Shown piece after piece: positions 1 through 5,006 of a stretch of 9,590 nucleotides of DNA. Origin of the DNA: Nitrososphaera sp. UBA210. Its GTDB lineage: Archaea; Thermoproteota; Nitrososphaeria; Nitrososphaerales; Nitrososphaeraceae. The notes under the pieces were generated by a model that saw only the letters and a list, made by a program, of their open reading frames with translations, did no database searches and was not told the DNA's origin. Position numbers and translations under genes: made by a program. The stretch is from the NCBI GenBank assembly GCA_002494895.1, contig DADA01000038.1:1-9590 (forward strand), written 5' to 3'. How positions within the stretch are numbered: position 1 is the first letter of the stretch; each line of letters starts with the position of its first letter.

Positions 1-123
1 TCGGAACTGCTTCGAAAAGGACAGCTGGACACAAGGCTGAGGAACGAGAACTACTGCAAGACAAACTTTGGCATCCATGCCGCTCAGGCAATAATGGACG
101 CAATTGACAGCTCGAATTTGTGA
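1..123 (+). CDS. 3' end of an unidentified protein (partial)
   Basis: Frame 1 is open from the window edge to a TGA at 121-123 and encodes about 40 residues, ending in MDAIDSSNL. A short, partly polar segment (RNENYCKTNFG) is followed by an amphipathic alanine-rich helix (HAAQAIMDAI). I do not recognise the family. It does not look like ribosomal protein eS27, the gene that often precedes aIF2-alpha in archaea, so that conserved linkage seems absent here. The 5' end lies outside the window. About 140 bp separate its stop from the aIF2-alpha promoter, so the two are probably transcribed separately. Confidence 0.55.
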   Translation, partial: SELLRKGQLDTRLRNENYCKTNFGIHAAQAIMDAIDSSNL

Positions 124-194
124 TGCACTAGGTGCGACTCGTAGGCCTTTGCATCCTGCTGTTTCTGCAAGGTCGATAACGATCCGTGATATCA

Positions 195-208
195 AAGCCG
201 GCCGGCTT
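195..208. repeat. 14-bp perfect palindrome AAGCCGGCCGGCTT
   Basis: The sequence AAGCCGGCCGGCTT equals its own reverse complement. It lies between the upstream gene's stop and the TATA-like box of aIF2-alpha, about 20 bp upstream of that box. It could be a protein-binding operator. It could also be a weak terminator stem, although no loop or T-run follows. Its role is inferred only. Confidence 0.4.
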
Positions 209-227
209 CCTCTGGGAATTGCGAACC

Positions 228-237
228 TTAAAGTATA
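228..237 (+). promoter_or_regulatory. TATA-like box upstream of aIF2-alpha
   Basis: TTAAAGTATA in an otherwise GC-rich stretch is the best archaeal TATA candidate for aIF2-alpha. A start site 25-27 bp downstream would fall near 257-263. That is just before the point where the aIF2-alpha frame becomes open (after TAG 261-263), leaving about 55 nt before the GTG at 318. Confidence 0.45.
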
Positions 238-317
238 CATATGCGTTGAGTACAGCGATATAGAATCTGTCATCGCCATCACCGCCGCAGTCATCGCCGC
301 AGCCCGACAACCTGGAG

Positions 318-1112
318 GTGCACCTTCCTGACGAAGGAGAGATCGTTATCGCAACCGTCAGGGACATCAAGGGCCACGGAGCCTATGTAACGCTGGACGA
401 GTACAACGGAGTAACAAGTTTTCTCTCAATAAGGGAGATAGCGACTGGATACGTGCGCAATATCCAGCGTTTTGTAAGGCCAAAGCAGAGGGTAGTGCTG
501 AAAGTAATAAAGGTCAACAAGATGCGAAAAGAGGTTGACACATCGCTCAAACAGATCTCTGGCGAGGAGAAAAAATCAAAGCTCATTGAAGTAAAGCGCA
601 GTGAAAAAGCCAGAGGCTTTCTGGACTCTATCAAGGCAAAAGCGAATCTTGGCGCGGCCCAGATGAAGACGATCCAGGACAGCATTCTAAACGAGTATGA
701 CGATCTCTACGAGTTCTTCGAGTCGGTTGCAAAGGAGGGAGCTGAAGACGAAATGAAGCAGTTTGGTTTTTCAGAGGAGGTCATCAAAGCGATACAGGAA
801 GAAAGCAGCAAGATACGAATTCCGCAGAACGAGATTACAGGAATCCTGGAAATTGCTTCAAGGAAGCCGAATGGAATCGAACTCATCAAGGATGTTCTTG
901 TTGACGCAGCCGAAGGCACCAAGAGCAACCCGAGCAAAATAGATATCGCGTACATCGGTGCTCCAAGATATCGCATAACAGTCAAGGCGGAGAATTTCAA
1001 AATAGCTGAAAAAGCAATGTCTCATGCCATAGAAAAGATACAGAAGGGGATAGGAAAGAGCGAAGGCACTTTTGCCTTCACAAGGGCAGAGTCAAAAAAG
1101 AAAGTCTATTGA
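318..1112 (+). CDS. Translation initiation factor aIF2 subunit alpha
   Basis: This is the alpha subunit of archaeal initiation factor 2, which with beta and gamma subunits brings Met-tRNAi to the small ribosomal subunit in the cytoplasm. The 264-aa product has the usual family length and layout. An N-terminal S1/OB fold covers about residues 5-80 (LPDEGEIVIATV, then YVRNIQRFVRPKQ and VDTSLKQISGEE). A helical domain follows at about 85-170, and a C-terminal alpha/beta domain at about 172-260 carries the gamma-contact motif IGAPRYRI. The start is GTG at 318, which fits the N-termini of other aIF2-alpha proteins. However, the frame stays open back to 264 and would add a Ser/Pro-rich extension with no ATG, GTG or TTG. 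The GGAGG at 314-318 overlaps this GTG and so cannot act as its ribosome binding site. The gene converges on a minus-strand gene 7 bp away. No nop10 follows it, unlike in many archaea. The identification is secure; the exact start is not. Confidence 0.95.
   Translation: MHLPDEGEIVIATVRDIKGHGAYVTLDEYNGVTSFLSIREIATGYVRNIQRFVRPKQRVVLKVIKVNKMRKEVDTSLKQISGEEKKSKLIEVKRSEKARGFLDSIKAKANLGAAQMKTIQDSILNEYDDLYEFFESVAKEGAEDEMKQFGFSEEVIKAIQEESSKIRIPQNEITGILEIASRKPNGIELIKDVLVDAAEGTKSNPSKIDIAYIGAPRYRITVKAENFKIAEKAMSHAIEKIQKGIGKSEGTFAFTRAESKKKVY
1094..1099 (-). terminator. Oligo-T terminator of the 1839-1120 gene
   Basis: On the minus strand there is a run of six T about 20 nt after the stop codon of the 239-aa gene. 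It lies inside the last codons of aIF2-alpha. Archaeal termination depends mainly on such U-tracts, so this is a plausible end point. It forms one half of an interleaved convergent pair with the T-run at 1141-1148. Confidence 0.4.
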
Positions 1113-1119
1113 CGCCGCA

Positions 1120-1839
1120 CTATTTCGTAGCCTGGGAAAGTTTTTTTTCAACATATATCTGATCCTTGTACTCAAAGAACTTTACCTCCATAGTAACTTC
1201 CCATTTGCTCTTCGAATCATGGACCTCTTTCTGTCGCTTGTTTTCGTCATTCTCGTAGCCGTACGATGACGCATAGTATGCTCCTTTCATTTCTGGATGC
1301 GCATTTTTCAAATCTGCCGCGGCGTTTCGGAATTCGCGAAGTGGCTTGCGACCTGATGCCTGCCGTCGTGTATTGTTGTTTTGCATCCCTACTGCAACCA
1401 GTTCTTCAGTTTGCCTTGAGTATATGCAGACGTCAAAAAGGTACTCCAGTCCAGATTTGCCAGCAATCTTGCGATCCATTACAAACTTGTGAATCATCGG
1501 ACTGTATCTGGAAGAGAGAAATACAGCGAACCTGAAATTTGAATGCGAGTCTTGGCAGTCTATGAATATCTGCTGGAGCATCATTATCGACCTGTCATTC
1601 AGCCGGGCGAGCAGGACTGGAAGTTTGGGTTTTCGTGCAAAGTCTCTGCCCGAAATGCGGGAATCAAATGTGCAACCGCATCGTTCTGCAACCATCTGCA
1701 GGATCTGAAGCGGAATGTTGTAGTTGCATAGGTGAGATTCTATCTCGCTCCTTTGCTTAAGAGGCAGTTGCTGCAGCTCATTTCCAGACAAGATATAGCC
1801 GTCATATTGTTTGGTGGCACTATTAAACCCAGCTTGCAC
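1120..1839 (-). CDS. Hypothetical protein, 239 aa, possible degenerate nuclease-like fold
   Basis: I do not recognise this family. The protein is soluble, with no signal peptide or membrane segment. The N-terminal half (1-120) is mixed helical with Cys38, Cys53 and Cys55. Residues about 128-150 read as two beta strands, with FDVCIY followed after a turn by LVAVGMQNN. A helix rich in basic residues (about 160-178) comes next, then an aromatic stretch near 187-194 (YYASSYGY), and the end is charged. The FDV-x9-ELVAVG spacing recalls a PD-(D/E)xK nuclease core, but the D/ExK triad is not intact (VGMQ where ExK would be), so any nuclease link is speculative. The start is GTG at 1839, because an in-frame TGA lies two codons upstream. 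The gene is the last of a minus-strand train, 45 bp after the zinc-finger gene, and ends 7 bp from aIF2-alpha. Confidence 0.75.
   Translation of the reverse strand: MQAGFNSATKQYDGYILSGNELQQLPLKQRSEIESHLCNYNIPLQILQMVAERCGCTFDSRISGRDFARKPKLPVLLARLNDRSIMMLQQIFIDCQDSHSNFRFAVFLSSRYSPMIHKFVMDRKIAGKSGLEYLFDVCIYSRQTEELVAVGMQNNNTRRQASGRKPLREFRNAAADLKNAHPEMKGAYYASSYGYENDENKRQKEVHDSKSKWEVTMEVKFFEYKDQIYVEKKLSQATK
1141..1148 (+). terminator. T8 terminator of aIF2-alpha
   Basis: Eight consecutive T lie 29 nt after the aIF2-alpha stop, inside the 3' end of the opposing gene. This is the typical archaeal oligo-T termination signal. Confidence 0.55.
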
Positions 1840-1884
1840 TAGTCAGGCTAAACCGGCGTCAAGTCATATAGGCCGATAATCCTG

Positions 1885-2061
1885 TCAGGACCAGTCCATA
1901 TAGTCTTCAGTAGCATAGTTGTTCTGGTGCCCCCTCGAGCAAGTACGGGAAATCCCAGACTTTGTAGCGGCCGCTTTGAAATCATTGTTGTTTTCCTCAG
2001 GTACGTATGTGCCGGGAAAAACCTCGCCACAGCTCTTGCATTTCAACATGAGCATCGGCAT
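1885..2061 (-). CDS. Zinc-finger microprotein, 58 aa
   Basis: This gene is too short for most callers but is convincing. A CxxC knuckle near the N-terminus (LKCKSCGEVFPG, Cys8 and Cys11) is followed after about 30 residues by CSRGH (Cys41 and His45), then an acidic tail (TEDYMDWS). Four potential ligands (C-C-C-H) make a small zinc ribbon likely. The shape is that of a short RNA- or DNA-binding or adaptor protein, but no specific function can be assigned. Three in-frame ATGs at 2061, 2055 and 2049 could start it. I chose 2061, which is 5 nt after the stop of the preceding gene, implying translational coupling. The frame uses TGA at 1885-1887. An overlapping 60-codon frame at 2030-1848 is judged a shadow. 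Confidence 0.75.
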   Translation of the reverse strand: MPMLMLKCKSCGEVFPGTYVPEENNNDFKAAATKSGISRTCSRGHQNNYATEDYMDWS

Positions 2062-2066
2062 GAAAA

Positions 2067-2324
2067 CTAGGACTTCCCGCTATTCTGCTTGAGGCCTACC
2101 CTGCGCGATATTTCCTTACCGATTTCCTCGTGTTTGATCTGTTCGCCCCTGCGCCCTGGTGTGATCTGTTCCTGCTGCTTCACCCGCCTCAGCTCCTCTG
2201 CCATTTCATCTGTCCCAAAGTGTGGGTTGTCAGAAGTGCGCGTCTTCTTTTTGCGTAGTTCCACGGCGTACCTCTCCCTGAAATCCCTTTCCAGTTCAGT
2301 GTCTTCTACCATGTAAATTCTCAC
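2067..2324 (-). CDS. Small highly charged hypothetical protein, 81-85 aa
   Basis: This is a very hydrophilic protein dominated by Arg, Lys and Glu, for example ERDFRERYAVELRKKK near the N-terminus and EELRRVKQQEQ in the middle. There is no cysteine pair, membrane segment or recognisable domain; it is probably helical and partly disordered. The upstream gene's stop overlaps a GTG at 2324-2322 (GTGA), and a GGAGGA precedes it by only a few bases. An ATG at 2312 is the alternative start and has better spacing from the GTGAG stretch. Either choice gives tight coupling to the Lrp-like gene. The function is unknown; sharing an operon with a ligand-sensing domain is the only hint. Confidence 0.65.
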   Translation of the reverse strand: MRIYMVEDTELERDFRERYAVELRKKKTRTSDNPHFGTDEMAEELRRVKQQEQITPGRRGEQIKHEEIGKEISRRVGLKQNSGKS

Positions 2325-2569
2325 TTTCCTCCAATGTCAGGTTTCTCGGCCACTATCATTGTCAGACAGGATCTGATATTCGCAAGAGACCTGAACTTTC
2401 TCACGGTCTTGGCCAAACCTTCATCAGAGTCTGAACTAACATCTGCAACTATGTCGTAAATGCCCGATACCCCTATGGCCCGTGAGACGCCTGAGATGTC
2501 TTTTAACTCAGAGATAATGCCCTGGTCTTTTCCGACATCACAATTCAAAAAAACAAAAGCTCTTGACAT
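2321..2569 (-). CDS. Stand-alone Lrp/AsnC effector-binding (RAM) domain protein
   Basis: This 82-aa protein matches the C-terminal ligand-binding domain of Lrp/AsnC regulators without a helix-turn-helix. The first strand is AFVFLNCDVG, then a helix and ISGVSRAIGVSGIYDIVADV, the hallmark turn before strand 3. A helix with VRKFRSLANIRS comes next, and the last strand is CLTMIVAEK. Such stand-alone domains form dimers or octamers that bind amino acids or other small ligands, and can co-assemble with full-length Lrp proteins. The frame is open upstream to 2746, but a TATA box at 2589-2597 lies about 25 bp upstream of the ATG at 2569, so the transcript is probably leaderless and the longer version is rejected. 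An ATG at 2578 is possible. It is the first gene of the minus-strand train and overlaps the next gene by four bases. Confidence 0.85.
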   Translation of the reverse strand: MSRAFVFLNCDVGKDQGIISELKDISGVSRAIGVSGIYDIVADVSSDSDEGLAKTVRKFRSLANIRSCLTMIVAEKPDIGGK

Positions 2570-2588
2570 GATTACCATATACAACACT

Positions 2589-2597
2589 GATATAAAA
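2589..2597 (-). promoter_or_regulatory. TATA box of the Lrp-like gene train
   Basis: On the minus strand TTTTATATC is centred about 25 bp upstream of the ATG at 2569, the canonical archaeal distance from TATA box to start site. This predicts a leaderless mRNA and fixes the start codon. Confidence 0.7.
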
Positions 2598-2720
2598 GGT
2601 AGCGTCAGACTGTGATTTTTCGGGCAAACCGAGCGTGGGAAGGTGAAGAAATGAGTTGAACTATCAGGAAAATCTCGTCTTGCAGTAACGAAACTAAGGA
2701 AAATCAAGTTGTAAGACATT

Positions 2721-2730
2721 TTTCGCGAAA
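2721..2730. repeat. 10-bp palindrome TTTCGCGAAA in a divergent intergenic region
   Basis: A perfect palindrome sits roughly midway between the two divergent promoters (minus start near 2569, plus start near 2842). It could be an operator for a dimeric regulator. No second copy was noticed. Confidence 0.35.
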
Positions 2731-2811
2731 CACGGCGTGATTCCATGTACGCGAGAACGCTATCCGTAAAAATCTGTGGGGCCCTCGAGATTGTCGTGTC
2801 GTATTGCTCGA

Positions 2812-2819
2812 TTTATATT
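2812..2819 (+). promoter_or_regulatory. TATA box of the TRAM protein gene
   Basis: TTTATATT is a strong archaeal TATA box. Its centre is about 31 bp upstream of ATG 2847, so transcription should start near 2842 with a leader of only about five bases. Confidence 0.75.
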
Positions 2820-2846
2820 GCTAGTCGATGCGATGTCTACTGACTA

Positions 2847-3119
2847 ATGTCATACGAAAGATATGGAGGAAGCGGCAACCGCTTTGGCGGCACAGGCAGC
2901 TTCGGTCCGAAACCTGTAGAAGCAGGTAAAGAATACGACGTAAGCATTACCGAAATAAGCAGACAAGGTGACGGAATTGCCCGAGTTCAAGGGTTCGTAA
3001 TTTTTGTAAAGAATGCAAAAGTTGGACAGAACATAAAGGTAAAAGTCACAAATGTAGGTGCAAGGTTTGCTACTGCAGAAGTAGCGCAGCCGGCGACAGC
3101 AGAACAACCACCACAATAA
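2847..3119 (+). CDS. TRAM-domain RNA-binding protein
   Basis: This 90-aa protein consists of a Gly-rich, aromatic N-terminal tail (about residues 4-20) and a single TRAM domain (about 24-80). The domain shows the typical pattern of a first strand (YDVSITEIS), the RQGDGIARVQGFVIFV core and NAKVGQNIKVKVTNVG, ending with FATAEV. It has a short Pro/Gln/Ala-rich tail. Stand-alone archaeal TRAM proteins bind RNA with low specificity and act as RNA chaperones, often abundant and sometimes cold-induced, comparable to bacterial Csp proteins. The flexible Gly/Arg/Tyr tail fits an RNA-binding role. The start is ATG 2847, supported by the nearby TATA box. It is a single-gene unit followed by a T-rich stretch. 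Confidence 0.93.
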   Translation: MSYERYGGSGNRFGGTGSFGPKPVEAGKEYDVSITEISRQGDGIARVQGFVIFVKNAKVGQNIKVKVTNVGARFATAEVAQPATAEQPPQ

Positions 3120-3185
3120 CAGAACAAGAATTTCAAACCCAACAAAAGATGTGGCAACTCCAATACGTGTGAAAGTACCACATTC

Positions 3186-3202
3186 TACTTTTTCTTGATT
3201 TT
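3186..3202 (+). terminator. T-rich terminator of the TRAM gene
   Basis: A T-rich tract (ACTTTTTCTTGATTTTC) begins about 67 nt after the TRAM stop and has no strong stem, as is usual for archaeal termination. Confidence 0.45.
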
Positions 3203-3310
3203 CAATAACATGCTTTGCATGCATAAAGTACACTTGATTACATCACGTTGAAGCGTGAGCGAAAATCGGAAGGGCTAAAGTCATGCTTCATGTTGGACTG
3301 ATATTCAGTG

Positions 3311-3342
3311 GCCCGCAGCCTTTACTTGAAGTAGAGCCGGGC
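3311..3342. other. Imperfect hairpin, possible structured RNA or 3' element
   Basis: GCCCG at 3311-3315 pairs with CGGGC at 3338-3342. An inner stem, CTTTACT against AGTAGAG with one G-T wobble, closes a three-base TGA loop, and a small internal loop separates the two stems. It lies 25 bp beyond the stop of the minus-strand zinc-ribbon gene. No U-tract follows on either strand, so it is not a classical terminator. It may be a 3'-UTR structure. Confidence 0.35.
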
Positions 3343-3366
3343 AACAATTAGTCTCGGTGACAACGA

Positions 3367-3504
3367 CTAGCTCTTTTCATCAACCGCACTTATCGTAGTC
3401 TCTGCATATTTTCCACCGTGGCACAGCGGACAGTCTCGATTGGGCCTATATTGCTTGTCAAAGACAATGCCGCACGTGACACAAACCTGTAGACCTCGAG
3501 TCAT
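3367..3504 (-). CDS. Zinc-ribbon microprotein, 45 aa
   Basis: This small gene has two zinc knuckles. CVTCG (Cys8 and Cys11) is followed 13 residues later by CPLCHGG (Cys25 and Cys28), the rubredoxin-like or zinc-ribbon pattern. An acidic tail (SAVDEKS) follows. The start is ATG 3504 and the stop TAG 3369-3367. A weak TATA-like CTTTAACT at 3538-3531 is centred about 30 bp upstream, so a very short leader is possible; it may instead be transcribed from the stronger box at 3661-3654. Proteins of this size and layout in archaea are usually of unknown function, either nucleic-acid-binding or subunits of larger complexes. The paired CxxC motifs at sensible spacing argue strongly that it is a real gene. 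Confidence 0.75.
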   Translation of the reverse strand: MTRGLQVCVTCGIVFDKQYRPNRDCPLCHGGKYAETTISAVDEKS

Positions 3505-3528
3505 TGGGACTGTACCAGTAGCATAGTG

Positions 3529-3633
3529 TCAGTTAAAGGTCTTTAGAAGAGTATGAACCCAATTCGCTTCTACCTTATCTGGTCTCTCGCAAACCAACTA
3601 TGCACGCCAAGCGATCCAGTGTAGCATGGTCAT
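3529..3633 (-). pseudogene. Possible short ORF broken by an in-frame TAG
   Basis: A well-placed TATA box (3661-3654) points to a leaderless ATG at 3633. That frame meets TAG at 3600-3598 after 11 codons, then continues for 22 sense codons, reading ERPDKVEANWVHTLLKTF near its end, to TGA at 3531-3529. The second half has a plausible protein-like composition. The options are a decayed small gene, a leader peptide or short leader RNA for the zinc-ribbon gene 25 bp downstream, or chance. The promoter is better supported than the ORF. Confidence 0.3.
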
Positions 3634-3653
3634 GATATCCTCGCGTACTATTG

Positions 3654-3661
3654 AAAATAAA
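3654..3661 (-). promoter_or_regulatory. Minus-strand TATA box, divergent from hflX
   Basis: TTTATTTT on the minus strand is centred 24-25 bp upstream of an ATG at 3633, the leaderless geometry seen elsewhere in the window. It probably drives transcription toward the zinc-ribbon gene at 3504-3367. Confidence 0.5.
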
Positions 3662-3692
3662 TTGGCAGCGCGCATCTCCCTTCCTTACATAC

Positions 3693-3700
3693 CTATAATA
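3693..3700 (+). promoter_or_regulatory. TATA box of the hflX unit
   Basis: CTATAATA is centred about 26 bp upstream of 3722-3723, where an ATG opens a 20-codon frame running into hflX. This would make the mRNA leaderless, starting on the mini-ORF rather than on hflX itself. Confidence 0.6.
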
Positions 3701-3722
3701 CTCACCATGCACCACTATGAAA

Positions 3723-3785
3723 ATGGAAGAGATGCCAATGCTTTTGCAAAGATTGCCACCTGAGATTGGTTCTGGTGTGGCTTGA
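3723..3785 (+). CDS. Leaderless 20-aa upstream ORF coupled to hflX
   Basis: The ATG at 3723 coincides with the start site predicted from the TATA box at 3693-3700. The frame encodes 20 residues (ending EIGSGVA) and stops at TGA 3783-3785, which overlaps the hflX start as TTGA. A ribosome entering on the leaderless ATG would terminate exactly on the weak TTG of hflX, so reinitiation is the simplest model. An ATG at 3717 is also in frame. There is no homology argument; the support is positional only. Confidence 0.4.
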   Translation: MEEMPMLLQRLPPEIGSGVA

Positions 3786-4927
3786 ATTCCGCAAAGAAGC
3801 CGACTTGCGCGATACTCGTGGGCTACCCGGACAGCTTTAGGCTCGAGGAAGCAAAGAGCTTGGTTGAATCGGCTGACTATACAATTTCAAAAGTCTATAC
3901 CCAAAAGTATCTCAACCATTCACAATACGGCCTGGGATCAGGCAAGGCTGAAGAGATCAAAGAGTTCGTCAAAGAGTCCAATGAAACGCGAAAAGATAAA
4001 GATCGCAAAGCAAAGATCGACCTGATAGTTGTTGACGAGCACCTAACTTCAAAACAGATGCACAACTTGAGCAAGCTAACAGGAGTGCGTGTCATAGACA
4101 GAGAGCGATTGATACTAGACATCTTTTATTCCAGAGCCACCACGACAGAGGCAAAGCTCCAGATTCAACTGGCAGAGGTACAGTACGAAATGCCCAGAGT
4201 CCGAGAAAATGCAAAGCTGACTTCTGGCGGCGAACGAGCGGGCAAGGGAGGCATGGGAGAATATTCGGTGGATGTAAAGTTCCGCGACCTGAAAAGGCGG
4301 ATGGGGTTTATCAAAGAAAAACTAGATGAGGCGAAAAGTAAGCGTGATCTGTACCATCAACAGCGACTAAAAACACGAATGCCGGTTGTATCGCTAGTAG
4401 GGTATACTAGCGCGGGCAAGACTACTCTCTTTAACCTGCTCACAGCAGAGAACAGAGAGATATCGGCCAGCCTGTTTACAACGCTCTCAACAACCACGCG
4501 TTCTTTAGTGCTAGATCAAAATATGACCGTGCTGCTCACTGATACTGTCGGCTTTATCAGCAGGCTGCCTACGTACATGATTGACGCATTCAAATCGACT
4601 CTAGAAGAATCACTTGCCGCAGATCTGATTTTGCTTTTGGTAGACTCGTCAGAAGAACTCGATGATATCAGAATAAAACATGTGAGTTGCTGGGACGTTC
4701 TAAAGGAGCTCAAAGTTGATGCCGCCAAGGTGCTTGTTCTTCTCACAAAGCACGATGGTGCTGACGCGCAAAAAATAGACACAATTGCAGCAGAACTGCA
4801 AGTCGCAAATCCTCTTGTTATATCATCAAAGTCTGGCTATGGGATATCTAGGCTAAAGCAAACAGTTGGCCAGCGCATCAGAACTGGGGCAAGAGCGATA
4901 GCGGCAGAGCATGTTAGGACAGGGTAA
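3782..4927 (+). CDS. hflX: HflX-family ribosome-associated GTPase
   Basis: HflX proteins are TRAFAC GTPases that bind ribosomes or the large subunit and help split or rescue them under stress. The 381-aa product has both family parts. The N-terminal HflX domain includes LGSGKAEEI (about 51-59) and VVDEHLTSKQ (83-92), and a Gly-rich loop (SGGERAGKGGMGE, 148-160) leads into a coiled linker. The G domain begins near 200: G1 is GYTSAGKTT (207-215), G2 the Thr-rich segment around 234-239, G3 DTVGF (254-258), G4 TKHD (322-325) and G5 SSKSG (348-352). G4 is usually NKxD, so Asn to Thr is a mild deviation. Length is normal and the C-terminal extension is short, as in archaeal members. The start is TTG 3782, since an in-frame TGA lies at 3761-3763, and translation is probably coupled to the mini-ORF upstream. 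Confidence 0.95.
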   Translation: MNSAKKPTCAILVGYPDSFRLEEAKSLVESADYTISKVYTQKYLNHSQYGLGSGKAEEIKEFVKESNETRKDKDRKAKIDLIVVDEHLTSKQMHNLSKLTGVRVIDRERLILDIFYSRATTTEAKLQIQLAEVQYEMPRVRENAKLTSGGERAGKGGMGEYSVDVKFRDLKRRMGFIKEKLDEAKSKRDLYHQQRLKTRMPVVSLVGYTSAGKTTLFNLLTAENREISASLFTTLSTTTRSLVLDQNMTVLLTDTVGFISRLPTYMIDAFKSTLEESLAADLILLLVDSSEELDDIRIKHVSCWDVLKELKVDAAKVLVLLTKHDGADAQKIDTIAAELQVANPLVISSKSGYGISRLKQTVGQRIRTGARAIAAEHVRTG

Positions 4928-4978
4928 GAATCAAGGTCCTGTATGCACACTGTGGGCGCTGATCTCTACAGATAGTAA

Positions 4979-4986
4979 CATATTAC
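4979..4986 (+). promoter_or_regulatory. TATA-like box after hflX
   Basis: CATATTAC is centred about 25 bp upstream of the tandem ATGATG at 5007-5012, consistent with a leaderless transcript entering the zinc-ribbon region. It is the only TATA-like element between hflX and that gene. Confidence 0.4.
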
Positions 4987-5006
4987 AGGATGTCGATCCT
5001 ATAGTG

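Larger units (their letters stand above)
3120..3366. other. Gene-free stretch between TRAM and a zinc-ribbon gene
   Basis: I find no convincing coding frame on either strand. The plus strand has only an unsupported 22-codon frame from ATG 3283. The stretch holds the T-rich terminator at 3186-3202, a TGCATGCA palindrome at 3216-3223 and the hairpin at 3311-3342. Confidence 0.4.

Noticed and set aside
124..230. Possible tRNA or C/D box RNA (GTGATGC and GTGATAT boxes)
   Set aside because: No T-arm consensus, acceptor stem or matching D boxes could be found.
104..331. 75-codon frame spanning the aIF2-alpha leader
   Set aside because: It crosses the TATA-like box and the palindrome, starts inside the preceding gene and has no recognisable protein features.
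1848..2030. 60-codon minus-strand frame
   Set aside because: It overlaps the 58-aa zinc-finger gene in another frame; the zinc-finger frame has clear Cys/His ligands and operon spacing.
2570..2746. N-terminal extension of the Lrp-like RAM protein
   Set aside because: The extra residues do not match the family, and the extension contains the TATA box for the ATG at 2569.
2745..2843. 32-codon plus-strand frame before the TRAM gene
   Set aside because: It runs through the TRAM TATA box and has no promoter, ribosome binding site or recognisable motif.
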